Shown piece after piece: positions 40,674 through 50,134 of a stretch of DNA of 64,000 bases. Each line of letters starts with the position of its first letter. Position 1 is the first letter of the stretch. Made by a program: the position numbers and the translations under genes. Source of the DNA: an uncultured Sulfitobacter sp. (lineage in GTDB: Bacteria > Pseudomonadota > Alphaproteobacteria > Rhodobacterales > Rhodobacteraceae); assembly GCA_937138475.1 (NCBI GenBank), contig CAKZPD010000005.1, positions 61,234-125,233 of the forward strand, in the 5' to 3' direction. Below the pieces are notes generated by a model, which had not been told where the DNA came from, did not search any database, and saw nothing but the letters and a program-made list of their open reading frames with translations.

Positions 40674-43612
40674 GGGCGCTCCTCTTGCGGGGTGGATTGG
40701 GTGGTGTTCCATTCACCAAAGCGGGCCAGTTGGTCGTAATCGTTTGAAAAGACATCCTTTTCCATCAATCGCCGCGAGGTAAAGCCCTGATCCTGTGTCA
40801 GGTATTTTCCAATCAGATCGGCCAGTTCGGGCAGGATTTCCGCGGTGCTGTCGGGGGAAAGGGGCGCCGATACGATCTTGGTTTCGCTGCCCACCCCGAC
40901 ATAGCTGGCGGCCTGCACCGGGGCCGGGTCGATGTTTTTGAACGCGCCGCGTTCCAGCATGGCGGCCTCAAGCAGCAGCTGTTTGTCAAAGTGCTTTTGC
41001 TGGGCGGGTGTCGGGGGCTTGCCCGTCTTATAGTCATAGATCAGCAAATCGCCGTTTTCGTCCCGGTCGATACGGTCGGCGCGGGCGGTCAGGGTAAAGC
41101 CCAGCGCCGGCAACTCAAGCGCCCCCACGGCGGTGTCCTCAAAGGCGATGGGCTGGGCGGTCTTGCGGCGCTCTTGTTCGGTTGTGATGAACCAACCGGC
41201 GATGGCTTCCAGCCGCGCCAGCCACGCCGCACGGGTTGCGGGCCAGGGGGCGTTTTCGCGCAACACGTCTTGGGCCAGCGTCATGAAATGCGCAGTGTTC
41301 AGCAGGGCCGGATCTTTCAGCGTGTCTTTGACAAAGCGTTCAAGCAGGTCGTGGGCCAGGTTTCCGCGCAGGCGCGCATCTGGGTTTTGCACCAGATCGC
41401 CAAGCTTGCGCAGCCCCAGCACATGTTTGGCGTAAATCGCATAGGGATCACGGATCAATGTCTTGATTTCGGTCACCGACAGTTTGCGTGGACGGGCGGC
41501 GACCGGTGGCCGGGGCGATGGGCGCGGTGCCCTCGGGGTTTTGCTGACAGCTTCGAAGGCGGTCAGTTTGGCCAGCCAGTCATCGCCGCGCTGGGTCATT
41601 TGCGCCAGCGCCTCGGGGCCGCCCTGCTGTGGCAGCCCCCCCAGCAGGTTGCTCAGGCGGTTGATCCATCGCGATGCAATGCTGGCGGCATCATCGTTGC
41701 GGATGGCGCGGGTCAGCCAGACCTGCGGGGCGCCGATGGCTTGTTGATAATCATGGGCGGACAACCCGATGCGCCGTTCCGGCAACAACAGCCCGGCCTT
41801 GTGGCGCATGGCCCGGTTCAGCCAGGGATCGGGGGCCGGGGCCTCGGGCCAGGTGCCTTCGTTCAGGCCACCAAGGATCACCAGATCGGCGCCCTGCACG
41901 CGGGCCTCAAGCGTGCCCCAGATCATGATGTTGGGATGCGGGGCATCGCGGTCGCGGATGTCTTCGCCGGCCAGCAGCGCGCGGGTCAGGTCGGCATAAT
42001 CTGCCGCGCTCATCTTGCCGCCGTGTGGGGCATGGGTGGCCAGATTTTCCATCACGGCCTGCGCAGCCTGCCCGGCCTTTTTATCCCACAGCGCGCCCGC
42101 GTTCGGGCCGATCGGCCCCGCCGCCAGCGCCTGGGCCAGGGCGATGTGATCCGCGACCCAATCTGCCAAGGGGCGGTCCTGGGTCTGGTCTTGGCCTGTC
42201 AGCAACGTGCCAACCCAGTCGGCCCAATCCTGTGCGGATTGATCCTTGGTGCTGTGGGCCATCAACCGCACAATCCCGGCCGCATCCGGATAGGGCAGGC
42301 CGCGGGCGCGGATTTCCAGCTCAAGCCGTTGGGTGTTCAGGTTGTGATCATTGCGCCCGGCCGCGCTGTGGGTCAGCGGATGCTTGAGCAGGGTCAAAAG
42401 CGCCTCGGCGTCCAGGCGCCGCACGAACAAGCCGGCGACATGACGCAAGAACCGGCCGGGCGGCGACAGATGCAGCGGTGTCCCGGCGGAATCGTCCGGC
42501 AAGATATCCCATTGATCCAGCGCCGCAGAGACCTGCCGCGACAGCATCCTGTCTGGGGTGATCAACGCCGCCGTTTGATTGTTCTGCGCCGCTTCGCGCA
42601 GGCGCATCGCGATGACCAGCGCCTCGGCGCGGGGGGTGGGGGCGTTGACCAGTGTGACCTGTTGCATTGCTTGCGGCAGATCGCCAAGCGCCGCGCCTTC
42701 GCTGCGCCAGGCATGGGTGACAGGCGCCGGTCGCAATGACAATGATACCACCTTGCCGCGTGCCGCATTGGGCGGGGCGGTGTGATGCCAGGCCGCGATA
42801 TCACCGCGCGCCAACCCCAGATCCCCCATCAGTTTGTGAAACCGATATTGCGGGTGATCTTCGGACAGCATTGCGTCGTCAAGGTGGCCCCAGACCTGGG
42901 CGTGCATGTCAAAGTCAAAACCAGGCAGCACCACTGCCCCCTGCGGCAGGCGCGCCACCGCCTGCATCAGCATCATCGTCGTGCCGCGCGATCCGGTTGA
43001 TCCCGCCAGAATGACCGGATGTTGGGGCGGCGCGTCTTGCCAATGGCGGATCAGGTCTTGGGTCAGCTGTCTCGTGCGGGCCTCGGGGTCGGGCGCTTCG
43101 GCGGATTGGTGGATGAAATCCTGAGCGATGCGGATAAATGCCTGGGCGTTTTGCCAATGACCGGATTGATCGGTGACATCCAGATGGGTGATGGTATCGG
43201 CTGACACGCCTTCGCCCTGCATTTCATCCATCAACGCCGCCAAAGTGTCTGTCAGGGCATAAAGCGAGGCACGCGGCGCCAGATGCGGCTGTTGCTCAAG
43301 CAGGCCGGACACCAGCGATATCAGCTCAAGCCGGCGGCGCAGCGGTGTGGCCGATGGCGGCAAAGGAGGCGCGGGGCTTAGGCCCTCAAGCTCTGAGATC
43401 AGGCGGATTTGCGGCAAAAGCGTTGGTGGGCCTTGGTCGAACAGGCTGCGCAGGCGCCGTTGCATCCGGCGTGTGTTGACGATCAGCTGTACCCGCGCCA
43501 TCGCCGCCGCATCATCGCCCAGCCGCGCCCGCAGCCCGGCCAGCAATGCCTGGGGGAAATCCACGCCGGGGGCCAGGCCAAACACGCGCGGCAGGGGGGT
43601 GTTGTCAAACAT
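40670..43612 (-). CDS. addB: Double-strand break repair protein AddB
   Basis: A 980-residue AddB, the second subunit of AddAB. It resembles an inactivated helicase in the N-terminal two thirds; no good Walker A is present, as in the alphaproteobacterial type. The C-terminus is a PD-(D/E)XK nuclease with LLIYDYKTGKPPT. The ATG at 43612 lies eight bases inside the end of the nucleotidyltransferase gene, so the four genes tsaE-kinase-nucleotidyltransferase-addB form a coupled run. Confidence 0.92.
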   Translation of the reverse strand: MFDNTPLPRVFGLAPGVDFPQALLAGLRARLGDDAAAMARVQLIVNTRRMQRRLRSLFDQGPPTLLPQIRLISELEGLSPAPPLPPSATPLRRRLELISLVSGLLEQQPHLAPRASLYALTDTLAALMDEMQGEGVSADTITHLDVTDQSGHWQNAQAFIRIAQDFIHQSAEAPDPEARTRQLTQDLIRHWQDAPPQHPVILAGSTGSRGTTMMLMQAVARLPQGAVVLPGFDFDMHAQVWGHLDDAMLSEDHPQYRFHKLMGDLGLARGDIAAWHHTAPPNAARGKVVSLSLRPAPVTHAWRSEGAALGDLPQAMQQVTLVNAPTPRAEALVIAMRLREAAQNNQTAALITPDRMLSRQVSAALDQWDILPDDSAGTPLHLSPPGRFLRHVAGLFVRRLDAEALLTLLKHPLTHSAAGRNDHNLNTQRLELEIRARGLPYPDAAGIVRLMAHSTKDQSAQDWADWVGTLLTGQDQTQDRPLADWVADHIALAQALAAGPIGPNAGALWDKKAGQAAQAVMENLATHAPHGGKMSAADYADLTRALLAGEDIRDRDAPHPNIMIWGTLEARVQGADLVILGGLNEGTWPEAPAPDPWLNRAMRHKAGLLLPERRIGLSAHDYQQAIGAPQVWLTRAIRNDDAASIASRWINRLSNLLGGLPQQGGPEALAQMTQRGDDWLAKLTAFEAVSKTPRAPRPSPRPPVAARPRKLSVTEIKTLIRDPYAIYAKHVLGLRKLGDLVQNPDARLRGNLAHDLLERFVKDTLKDPALLNTAHFMTLAQDVLRENAPWPATRAAWLARLEAIAGWFITTEQERRKTAQPIAFEDTAVGALELPALGFTLTARADRIDRDENGDLLIYDYKTGKPPTPAQQKHFDKQLLLEAAMLERGAFKNIDPAPVQAASYVGVGSETKIVSAPLSPDSTAEILPELADLIGKYLTQDQGFTSRRLMEKDVFSNDYDQLARFGEWNTTQSTPQEERP

Positions 43613-44297
43613 CTGGGCGCTCCAGCAGGGTTTCGGCCAGGGCGATGCCTTCGGGGTGGCCAACATCGCACCATTGCCCATCATAGCAACAGCCAAACAA
43701 ACGCTGGCGCGCCAGCATCTTGTCCCACAGCAGGTTCAGCGAAAACGCCGGCTGGTCGATGCTGTGCAACAGGTCGGTTTTGATGATCTGCGCCCCGCCA
43801 AAGATCAACCCGCTGCCGCGTGTCAGGCGGCCCAGCCGGTCCATGGCAAAGTCTGACCCCCCGTCATGGCCCAGGGCCTGCGCCGGGGGCACGCACATCA
43901 GCAAGGCATCCATCTCATTGGGGTTCCAGGCCTTGATCAGCGCCGCCAGCGGGTTGGGCCCGGACCAGATGGCATCGGTGTTCATGGTCAGGACCGGCCC
44001 GTCCCCCAAAACCGACAGCGCGTTGCGCAGCCCGCCGCCCGTGTCAAGAATTTCGGGGGTTTCGATAATCGTCGTGACCCCCTTGGGCGCCAGATGGCTG
44101 GCCAACAGGTCTGCGCGATAATGCAGGTTGGCCGCGATCACAGCGGGGGTGACGGCTTGGGCCAGCGCCAGCGCGTGGTCAATCAGCGGGCGTCCGGCAA
44201 CCGGGATCAGGGGCTTGGGGCGATCCTGGGTCAAGTGCCGCATCCGGGTTCCGAACCCGGCCGCAAACAGCATTACCGATCTGGGTGATGGGCGCAT
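43605..44297 (-). CDS. murU: Sugar-1-phosphate nucleotidyltransferase (MurU-like)
   Basis: A 230-residue nucleotidyltransferase with the signature VMLFAAGFGTRMRHLT and DRPKPLIPVAGRPLI, then ILDTGGGL and MNTDAIW. It best resembles MurU, which makes UDP-MurNAc from MurNAc-1-phosphate in cell-wall recycling. The neighbouring kinase fits AmgK, the partner in that route. The start at 44297 lies 25 bases inside the kinase gene; an ATG at 44273 (overlapping its TAA) is an equally good alternative. A mannose-1-phosphate role cannot be excluded. Confidence 0.75.
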   Translation of the reverse strand: MRPSPRSVMLFAAGFGTRMRHLTQDRPKPLIPVAGRPLIDHALALAQAVTPAVIAANLHYRADLLASHLAPKGVTTIIETPEILDTGGGLRNALSVLGDGPVLTMNTDAIWSGPNPLAALIKAWNPNEMDALLMCVPPAQALGHDGGSDFAMDRLGRLTRGSGLIFGGAQIIKTDLLHSIDQPAFSLNLLWDKMLARQRLFGCCYDGQWCDVGHPEGIALAETLLERPDV

Positions 44298-45295
44298 AGG
44301 TTTTTCAGACGTTCCAGATTTTGCGGAGAAGGGGGGGGCAGATCCTGCAACAAATGCCGGCCCAGCCCGGCCAGGGCCGGCTGCCGCAGCGAGGCCTCAA
44401 GATATGTCCAGACGCGTGGGATCAGATCGACATAATGCGGTTTACCGTCCCGCAGGCACAGACGGGCAAACACCCCCAGAATGCGCAGGTTCCGCTGCAC
44501 GCTCAGCACTGCATAGGCGCGGGCAAAGCTGCCTTGTCGGTGGGGGGTCTGTGACAGGAAATAACGGATCATATCAGCTTCCAGCGGGGCGGGAACGTCG
44601 CGCCGCGCGTCTTGCAGGATTGACACCAGATCATAGGCCGGATGGCCCAGCATCGCGTCCTGAAAGTCAAGCAAGCCAACCCGCGCCGGCCCAGCGCGCT
44701 GTGGCAACCACAGCAGGTTTTCGGCGTGAAAGTCGCGCTGGATCAAAACGGGGGGTTCTTGGTCAACGGCCTCAAGCAGTGGGAAGAACCGCTGAATAAA
44801 GGTGTCGCGCGCGGCGGTATCGCTGTGCCCGGTGATGCCAAAGACATACCAGTCATATGCCAGCGCGGCCAACGCACATGTGCGCGGCGCGTCATAGCGT
44901 TCGATTGGTGGTGCCGGGTGGGCATGCAGATGCACCAACGCATCGACCGCAGCCTTGTAAAGCGGGGTTTCAAGCGCGGGATCGGCGCGCAGGACGCGTG
45001 CAAACAGATCATCGCCCAGATCCTCGATCAGCAAAAAACCGTTGTCTGGGTCGCTGTGCAGGATCTGCGGGGCGCTAAGGCCGATATCGCAAAGATATCT
45101 GGCGATTTGCACGAAACTGTCGGTGTTTTCGCCCTTGTCCGGCGGGGCATCCATCAAAACCGCTGTGCTGCCGCTGGATTGGGTGATCCGCTCGTATCGG
45201 CGGTTCGAGGCATCCCCGGCCAGCGGTGCGCGCCGGGCGCGGTGCCATTGGGTGCCCGCCAAGAACGCATCGGCAAGGGCGGAACGGTTTGTCAT
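44273..45295 (-). CDS. amgK: Aminoglycoside phosphotransferase-family sugar kinase (AmgK-like)
   Basis: A 340-residue APH-family kinase. Features are GDASNRRYERI for ATP, LLIEDLGDDLFA, the catalytic loop IQRDFHAENLLWL and the metal-binding GLLDFQDAMLGHPAYDL. In proteobacteria AmgK phosphorylates N-acetylmuramate or N-acetylglucosamine at the anomeric position, and MurU (next gene) then adds UMP; the pair is the reason for this call. The ATG at 45295 overlaps the tsaE TGA (ATGA). Confidence 0.78.
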   Translation of the reverse strand: MTNRSALADAFLAGTQWHRARRAPLAGDASNRRYERITQSSGSTAVLMDAPPDKGENTDSFVQIARYLCDIGLSAPQILHSDPDNGFLLIEDLGDDLFARVLRADPALETPLYKAAVDALVHLHAHPAPPIERYDAPRTCALAALAYDWYVFGITGHSDTAARDTFIQRFFPLLEAVDQEPPVLIQRDFHAENLLWLPQRAGPARVGLLDFQDAMLGHPAYDLVSILQDARRDVPAPLEADMIRYFLSQTPHRQGSFARAYAVLSVQRNLRILGVFARLCLRDGKPHYVDLIPRVWTYLEASLRQPALAGLGRHLLQDLPPPSPQNLERLKNLCAHHPDR

Positions 45296-45765
45296 CGTGT
45301 CCATCGCGTCAGCCTTTCATCCCATTTTGCCGCGCTCCAACGGGCGTGTAATTGGCGACTGTTTTCATCAACACATTGCTTTAAATCAATAAATAACGCG
45401 TCGACAGGGGTCAGTTCCCCCAAACGATCCGGCCATTCAATCAGGCAAATGGCGTCGCTGAAGGCGTCGGCCAGGCCCAGTTCTTCGATCTCATGCACAT
45501 TGCTCAGCCGATACAGGTCGGCATGCCATACCCAACCTTGGCGGGTGTCATAGGTTTGCACAAGGGTGAATGTCGGCGAGGGGACATCCTCGGGGGGGGT
45601 CTGGATGGATTGAATAAGGCAGCGTGCCAGATGGGTTTTGCCTGCCCCGACCGCGCCGTCAAGCAAGACGACATCGCCCGCCACCAAGATTGGCGCCAGC
45701 GCCCTGGCAAAATCTGCGGTGTCCTGGGCCGATGCAAGATCAAGGGAAAAATGGCGCGTTTTCAT
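45292..45765 (-). CDS. tsaE: tRNA threonylcarbamoyladenosine ATPase TsaE
   Basis: A 157-residue P-loop ATPase (YjeE family) needed with TsaB, TsaC and TsaD for t6A37 of tRNA. The P-loop is LLDGAVGAGKTHLAR, then SPTFTLVQTYDT and HADLYRLSN, all diagnostic, and a late LIEWPDRLGE. It starts a leftward coupled operon running through AmgK/MurU-like genes to addB and addA. Confidence 0.93.
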   Translation of the reverse strand: MKTRHFSLDLASAQDTADFARALAPILVAGDVVLLDGAVGAGKTHLARCLIQSIQTPPEDVPSPTFTLVQTYDTRQGWVWHADLYRLSNVHEIEELGLADAFSDAICLIEWPDRLGELTPVDALFIDLKQCVDENSRQLHARWSAAKWDERLTRWTR

Positions 45766-45805
45766 GGCGCCAAACTATCTTGCCCTGCATCCTTCGCAAG
45801 GGCAA

Positions 45806-47326
45806 TCAGGCATTATCTTTGACAACCACCGTCAGGGGAACGCGTTCAACCGCGTGTTCAAACCGCACGACGGTGGCCCCCGACACAATCGGCGACACAT
45901 GACAGGTCAGCGGGCTGTTGTCGGACATCTGCACCGGCATGGTCCAGGGTTGGCGATCCCCATAGCCCATGATGAAATCGGTGATCGCGCCAAGGGCGGA
46001 ATCGTCGTTGCATTGTTGGCGCCATTCGCGAACGCTGTCGACAATGGTCACATCGGCAAAGGTGCTTTCGGGGTCCAGCCCCCACATTTTGCGATAGGCG
46101 GCGTTGCAAAAGGTCAGCACCCCAGACGATGAAAACACCGCCAGCGCGTCGTCGAAGGTGTCCATCAACGATTGGCTTAGCTCTAGCTCGGCGCGAAAAT
46201 TTCGGGTCAGGGACATTTCGGCGCTGATGTCCTCGATCAAAAAGGCGATGGCGCCATCGGGATGGGGGCGCCCGCGCACGCGATAGGTCTGGCCTGACTC
46301 AAGCGTCCAGGTTTCCTGATATCGCCCATCGGTGGCGGCGGCGATGACCTTGGCGATCTCCTGTCGCCATGAGAGATAGTTCTTTGGCTCGGGCATTCGC
46401 CGGTTTTCCCGCAGGCGGTCAAAAAACGATTGCAGTGCCGGCCGCCCGCTTAGGAAATCAGCGGGCAGCAATGTCAGGTCAATCAACGCGGGATTAAACA
46501 GCACAAGCTGGCGATTGCGGTCAAAAATCGCCAAGCCAATAGAAAGCTGGGCAAAGGTCTTGGCCAGGGTTTGAACGAAATTGCGCTGGGCGATTTCGCT
46601 GCTGACCAGGGCGTTCACCTTGGTTGCGCTGTAAACGGTGACATGGCCGATCTGGTTGGCCAGCACATCATACCAATCCGGGCTGTCCATGCCGGACGAT
46701 TGCACCGCAACACGGTTGTCGGCGCTTGGCGAGATGTTCAGATCGGGTATCAGCGGGTTCTTGTTTTCGTCGCGGGCATGGTTCAGCTTTTGATACAGGG
46801 TTTGATAGGCTGCGTTATGCCAGATCACCCTTTGGCTGTCGTTGTCGATTTCCCACATCGGGCCGGGGGCGGTCTGGGTGGCGCGGCGCAGATGATCCAG
46901 TTCCGAGTGCCCGGCAAAGCGTTCAGGTTTGACCCGCCCGGTTGCCGGCTCTTCTATCTGGATCTGGGTAAAGCCGCGCGTGATGGAAATATGCAATTTG
47001 CCGGCGTCTTCCGGATGTTGGGCTGTCAGCATCATCTTGGGGGAATGTGGCGGCAGCGGGGCATCGGGAAAATCGGGAAACCGTTCGGACAACAGTTTTT
47101 TCAAACTGTACCAATTGTCGACACCGATTTCGGCTTTGTGCAACTGCAACGCAGCGTCCGAGGCCTGAAACAGGACGCTGTCTTCCAACAAAAACGATAC
47201 GCTGTCGGTGTCGGGTGTCGGCAAAACCGTTGCGGGCGCCGGCCGCGCGACCCAATAAAGCGCCACCGCAACGCTTAGCGCGACAGCCGCAGTAATGACC
47301 GCTATCTCCCAGCTTAGCATAAACAT
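45806..47326 (-). CDS. Membrane-anchored PAS-domain protein without a kinase domain
   Basis: About 506 residues. An N-terminal membrane helix (IAVITAAVALSVAVALYWVA) is followed by at least two or three PAS-like domains (around GPMWEIDNDSQRVIWHNAAY, GLAIFDRNRQLVLFNPALI, and DALAVFSSSGVLTFCNAAYR). The sequence ends after the last PAS at VVVKDNA with no H-box or ATPase, so it cannot phosphorylate by itself. A CtrA-type box lies 40 bases upstream of the start. It follows regB on the same strand. Its role may be sensory or scaffolding; that is inference. Confidence 0.8.
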   Translation of the reverse strand: MFMLSWEIAVITAAVALSVAVALYWVARPAPATVLPTPDTDSVSFLLEDSVLFQASDAALQLHKAEIGVDNWYSLKKLLSERFPDFPDAPLPPHSPKMMLTAQHPEDAGKLHISITRGFTQIQIEEPATGRVKPERFAGHSELDHLRRATQTAPGPMWEIDNDSQRVIWHNAAYQTLYQKLNHARDENKNPLIPDLNISPSADNRVAVQSSGMDSPDWYDVLANQIGHVTVYSATKVNALVSSEIAQRNFVQTLAKTFAQLSIGLAIFDRNRQLVLFNPALIDLTLLPADFLSGRPALQSFFDRLRENRRMPEPKNYLSWRQEIAKVIAAATDGRYQETWTLESGQTYRVRGRPHPDGAIAFLIEDISAEMSLTRNFRAELELSQSLMDTFDDALAVFSSSGVLTFCNAAYRKMWGLDPESTFADVTIVDSVREWRQQCNDDSALGAITDFIMGYGDRQPWTMPVQMSDNSPLTCHVSPIVSGATVVRFEHAVERVPLTVVVKDNA

Positions 47327-47365
47327 ACCTTTTACTCGTCCGAGCTTAATATGTTTCAAAGGGGG

Positions 47366-47381
47366 TTAACGGGTCGTTAAC
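47366..47381. promoter_or_regulatory. CtrA-type binding box
   Basis: TTAACGGGTCGTTAAC has the exact TTAA-N7-TTAAC pattern of the CtrA response regulator site. It lies between the regB stop and the PAS gene, about 40 bases before the PAS start, where a promoter would be expected. Confidence 0.55.
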
Positions 47382-47410
47382 AAATGTGAGGATCCGGTTA
47401 AATGTCGGGG

Positions 47411-48787
47411 TCAGATTTGAAATTTGTGATTCGGGCCAAGGGCCTGCGGCAGGTTGTTTTGCCGTGGGTCAATCGCGGCGCGCGGCCAGGTAACCTTGAC
47501 GATTGCGCCGATGGCGAACTTGGCCCGGTTCAGGTCATTGCCGTTGGCAAAGCTTAGGCTGGCGCCCGAACGTTCCAGCAGGGTTTTGGCAATAAACAGC
47601 CCCAGGCCCATGCCTTCGTATTCTGCCCGCTGCCGCGAAGATGGCGCGGCCCGCCGACGGCCCATAAAGGGATCGCCCAGTCGCCCCAACAGCGATGGCG
47701 GAAAGCCGCGCCCATCGTCAAGGATCCGAACCGATACCACGCTGTCGGTCCAGTCGGCTTCGATCCAGACGGTGGTCTTTGAGAAATCCACCGCGTTTTG
47801 CACCAGATTGCGCAGGCCGTGAATGATCTCGGGTTTGCGCAACACGGTGGGTTCTTGCGATTGGGTGCCGTTCAGGCGGAATTCGACGTTGATGCCGCGG
47901 GTGGTGTGCGGGTCTGCGGCCTCTTGGATCACGGTCATCAAGGGCGCTTGGCGCATGTGCAGATCGTCTTTGCCCGCCCGGCCCATGTCGCGCAGAATAT
48001 CGCGGCACCGGTCTGCTTGCTGGCGGATCAGGGCTGCGTCCTCTTGCAGGTCGGGGCGGTCGTCCAGTTCTGAAAACAGCTCTCCGCTGGCCAGTTTGAT
48101 GGTGGCCAGGGGCGTGCCCAATTCATGCGCAGCGGCGGCAACCACCCCGCCCAGATCGGTCAGCTTTTGCTCGCGCGCCAGGGCCATCTGGGTGGCGGCA
48201 AGGGCGTCTGACATGGAATACATTTCGGCGCTGACGCGCAGCGAATATGCGCTGATAAAGGCGATGCCGATGACCAGGGCGCACCAATTGCCAAAGACAA
48301 ACACATCGGGGATGCGCAGCACAAAGCCCATATCGGTGGTCAGCAGGATGTGAAACCGCGCCAGAACCGATACCAGCACGATCGCCGTGCCGCCCAGAAC
48401 GATGGTTGATCGCAACGAAAGCACCGCCGCCGACACCGCCACCGGCCCCAGCACCAACAGCGAAAACGGATTGTGCAGACCACCGGTCAGGAACAGAAGC
48501 ACCCCCAATTGCAGCAGATCGAACAAGACCATGGCAAGGTTCTCGCCCTCGGACAGGCGCTTGTTTTCTGGAAATACAAAGATGGCGGTGATATTGGCCA
48601 CCACCGATGCCCCGATCACGGCATAGCACAGGCCCAGCTCAAGCTGCAGGCTGTAAAGCTGCTGGGCCACGGTGATGGCAATCAACTGGCCGGTGATGGC
48701 AACCCAGCGCAACATGATCATCGTGCGCAGACGGATCCAGTTGGCGCGGGTATCGCCGCTGGTGGGTCTGACGTCAGATTGGGTCAT
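47411..48787 (-). CDS. regB: Redox sensor histidine kinase RegB/PrrB
   Basis: A 458-residue kinase of the global redox system. About six membrane helices fill residues 25-185, including the quinone-linked loop GGLHNPF (102-108). The H-box is AAAAHELGTPLATI (His221). A cysteine lies exactly 40 residues later (Cys261 in ADRCRDIL), the place of the redox-active Cys265 of Rhodobacter capsulatus RegB. N, G1 (DDGRGFP) and G2 (GMGLGLFIAK) boxes follow. AAGGGA precedes the ATG at 48787. It is divergent from senC-regA. Confidence 0.95.
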   Translation of the reverse strand: MTQSDVRPTSGDTRANWIRLRTMIMLRWVAITGQLIAITVAQQLYSLQLELGLCYAVIGASVVANITAIFVFPENKRLSEGENLAMVLFDLLQLGVLLFLTGGLHNPFSLLVLGPVAVSAAVLSLRSTIVLGGTAIVLVSVLARFHILLTTDMGFVLRIPDVFVFGNWCALVIGIAFISAYSLRVSAEMYSMSDALAATQMALAREQKLTDLGGVVAAAAHELGTPLATIKLASGELFSELDDRPDLQEDAALIRQQADRCRDILRDMGRAGKDDLHMRQAPLMTVIQEAADPHTTRGINVEFRLNGTQSQEPTVLRKPEIIHGLRNLVQNAVDFSKTTVWIEADWTDSVVSVRILDDGRGFPPSLLGRLGDPFMGRRRAAPSSRQRAEYEGMGLGLFIAKTLLERSGASLSFANGNDLNRAKFAIGAIVKVTWPRAAIDPRQNNLPQALGPNHKFQI

Positions 48788-48881
48788 GGCGCGGTCCCTT
48801 GGGGTTGTATTCACCTGCCAGAACGTTAGGTCTGGGCAAGGCCGGCTTCAACCCGGTGTTTGATGAAAGGATGCCGGCGCG

Positions 48882-49505
48882 ATGCGGTCTTTGGTGGTGG
48901 TTTTGGTTGCGGCTGTGGCCGTATTTCTTGGCGGTGTCTGGTATGTGACCCGCCCTGACCCGGCAGGGGATGATCGGTTTGCCAGCTGTCGCAAGACACA
49001 GGTCGCCGGCGGCGCAGGCAGCATCGGTGGCCCGTTCGAGCTGATCAATGCCCAGGGGCAGGCCGTGACCGACCGCGATGTGATCACCGAACCTTCGATT
49101 GTTTACTTTGGCTATACCTTCTGCCCCGATGTCTGTCCGATGGACAGCGCGCGCAACGCCGATGCGGTGGACATCCTGGCCGAGCGGGGCATTTCCACCA
49201 CGCCGATCTTTATCTCGGTTGATCCCAAACGCGACACACCTCAGGCCGTTGGTGATTTTGCCTTTAACATGCACGAAAAAATGATCGGCCTGACCGGAAC
49301 CCCACAGCAGGTCCAAGCGGCCAGCGCGGCCTATCGCACCTATTACAAAGCCCACACAGATGAGGATGACGAGTATTATCTGGTGGACCATTCGACCTTT
49401 AGCTATCTGGTCCTGCCCGAGCATGGGTTCGTCGAATTTTTCCGCCGCGAGGCCAGCGCCAAGGAAATGGCCGACAGTGTTGCTTGCTTTGTAAATCAAC
49501 TCTAA
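48882..49505 (+). CDS. senC: SCO1/SenC/PrrC copper chaperone-like protein
   Basis: A 207-residue protein with an N-terminal membrane anchor (LVVVLVAAVAVFLGGVWYV) and a periplasmic thioredoxin-like domain. The copper ligands are CPDVC (Cys81, Cys85) and the late histidine in LVDHSTFSYL. SenC/PrrC helps assemble the CuA or CuB centre of cytochrome oxidase and links respiration to RegB signalling. It lies between regB and regA as in Rhodobacter. Confidence 0.94.
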   Translation: MRSLVVVLVAAVAVFLGGVWYVTRPDPAGDDRFASCRKTQVAGGAGSIGGPFELINAQGQAVTDRDVITEPSIVYFGYTFCPDVCPMDSARNADAVDILAERGISTTPIFISVDPKRDTPQAVGDFAFNMHEKMIGLTGTPQQVQAASAAYRTYYKAHTDEDDEYYLVDHSTFSYLVLPEHGFVEFFRREASAKEMADSVACFVNQL

Positions 49506-49579
49506 TGTCGCATGAAGTTTGATCCGCAAATGGCGCGCGCCATATAGAATGCGGGGATGTGACGCGGGGGACGGGATTT

Positions 49580-50134
49580 ATGGCGCAGCTATCAGAACAA
49601 GATCTGGGCGATGACCGGACGCTCTTGCTTGTTGATGACGATGAACCGTTTTTGCGCCGCTTGGCCAAAGCCATGGCCAAACGCGGGTTCGATGTCGAAA
49701 CCGCCGAAACCGTCCAGGCCGGCAAAGCCATCGCCCTGGCCCGCCCGCCGGCCTATGCGGTGGTGGATCTGCGGTTGCAAGATGGCAACGGGCTGGATGT
49801 CGTCGAAGTGCTGCGCGACAAACGCCCCGATGCGCGCGTCGTGGTTCTGACCGGCTATGGCGCCATTGCAACGGCGGTTGCGGCGGTCAAGATCGGCGCG
49901 ACCGATTACCTGTCCAAACCGGCTGATGCCAATGACATCGTTCACGCCCTGATCGCCAATGGCGATGATTTGCCGCCCCCCCCCGAAAACCCAATGAGCG
50001 CAGACCGCGTGCGCTGGGAACACATTCAGCGGGTTTACGAGCTGTGCGACCGCAACGTCAGCGAAACGGCGCGGCGGCTGAACATGCACCGGCGCACCCT
50101 GCAACGGATTTTGGCAAAACGGTCGCCTAAGTAA
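49580..50134 (+). CDS. regA: Redox response regulator RegA/PrrA
   Basis: A 184-residue response regulator. The receiver has LLLVDDDEPF and the phosphorylated Asp63 in AVVDLRLQDGNG, the same position as in Rhodobacter RegA. A four-proline linker (PPPPEN) leads to a Fis-type helix-turn-helix, SETARRLNMHRRTLQRIL. It controls photosynthesis, respiration, and carbon and nitrogen fixation genes in relatives. The ATG at 49580 follows GGGGGACGGG. The 3' end overlaps the convergent argE gene by eight bases. Confidence 0.96.
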   Translation: MAQLSEQDLGDDRTLLLVDDDEPFLRRLAKAMAKRGFDVETAETVQAGKAIALARPPAYAVVDLRLQDGNGLDVVEVLRDKRPDARVVVLTGYGAIATAVAAVKIGATDYLSKPADANDIVHALIANGDDLPPPPENPMSADRVRWEHIQRVYELCDRNVSETARRLNMHRRTLQRILAKRSPK

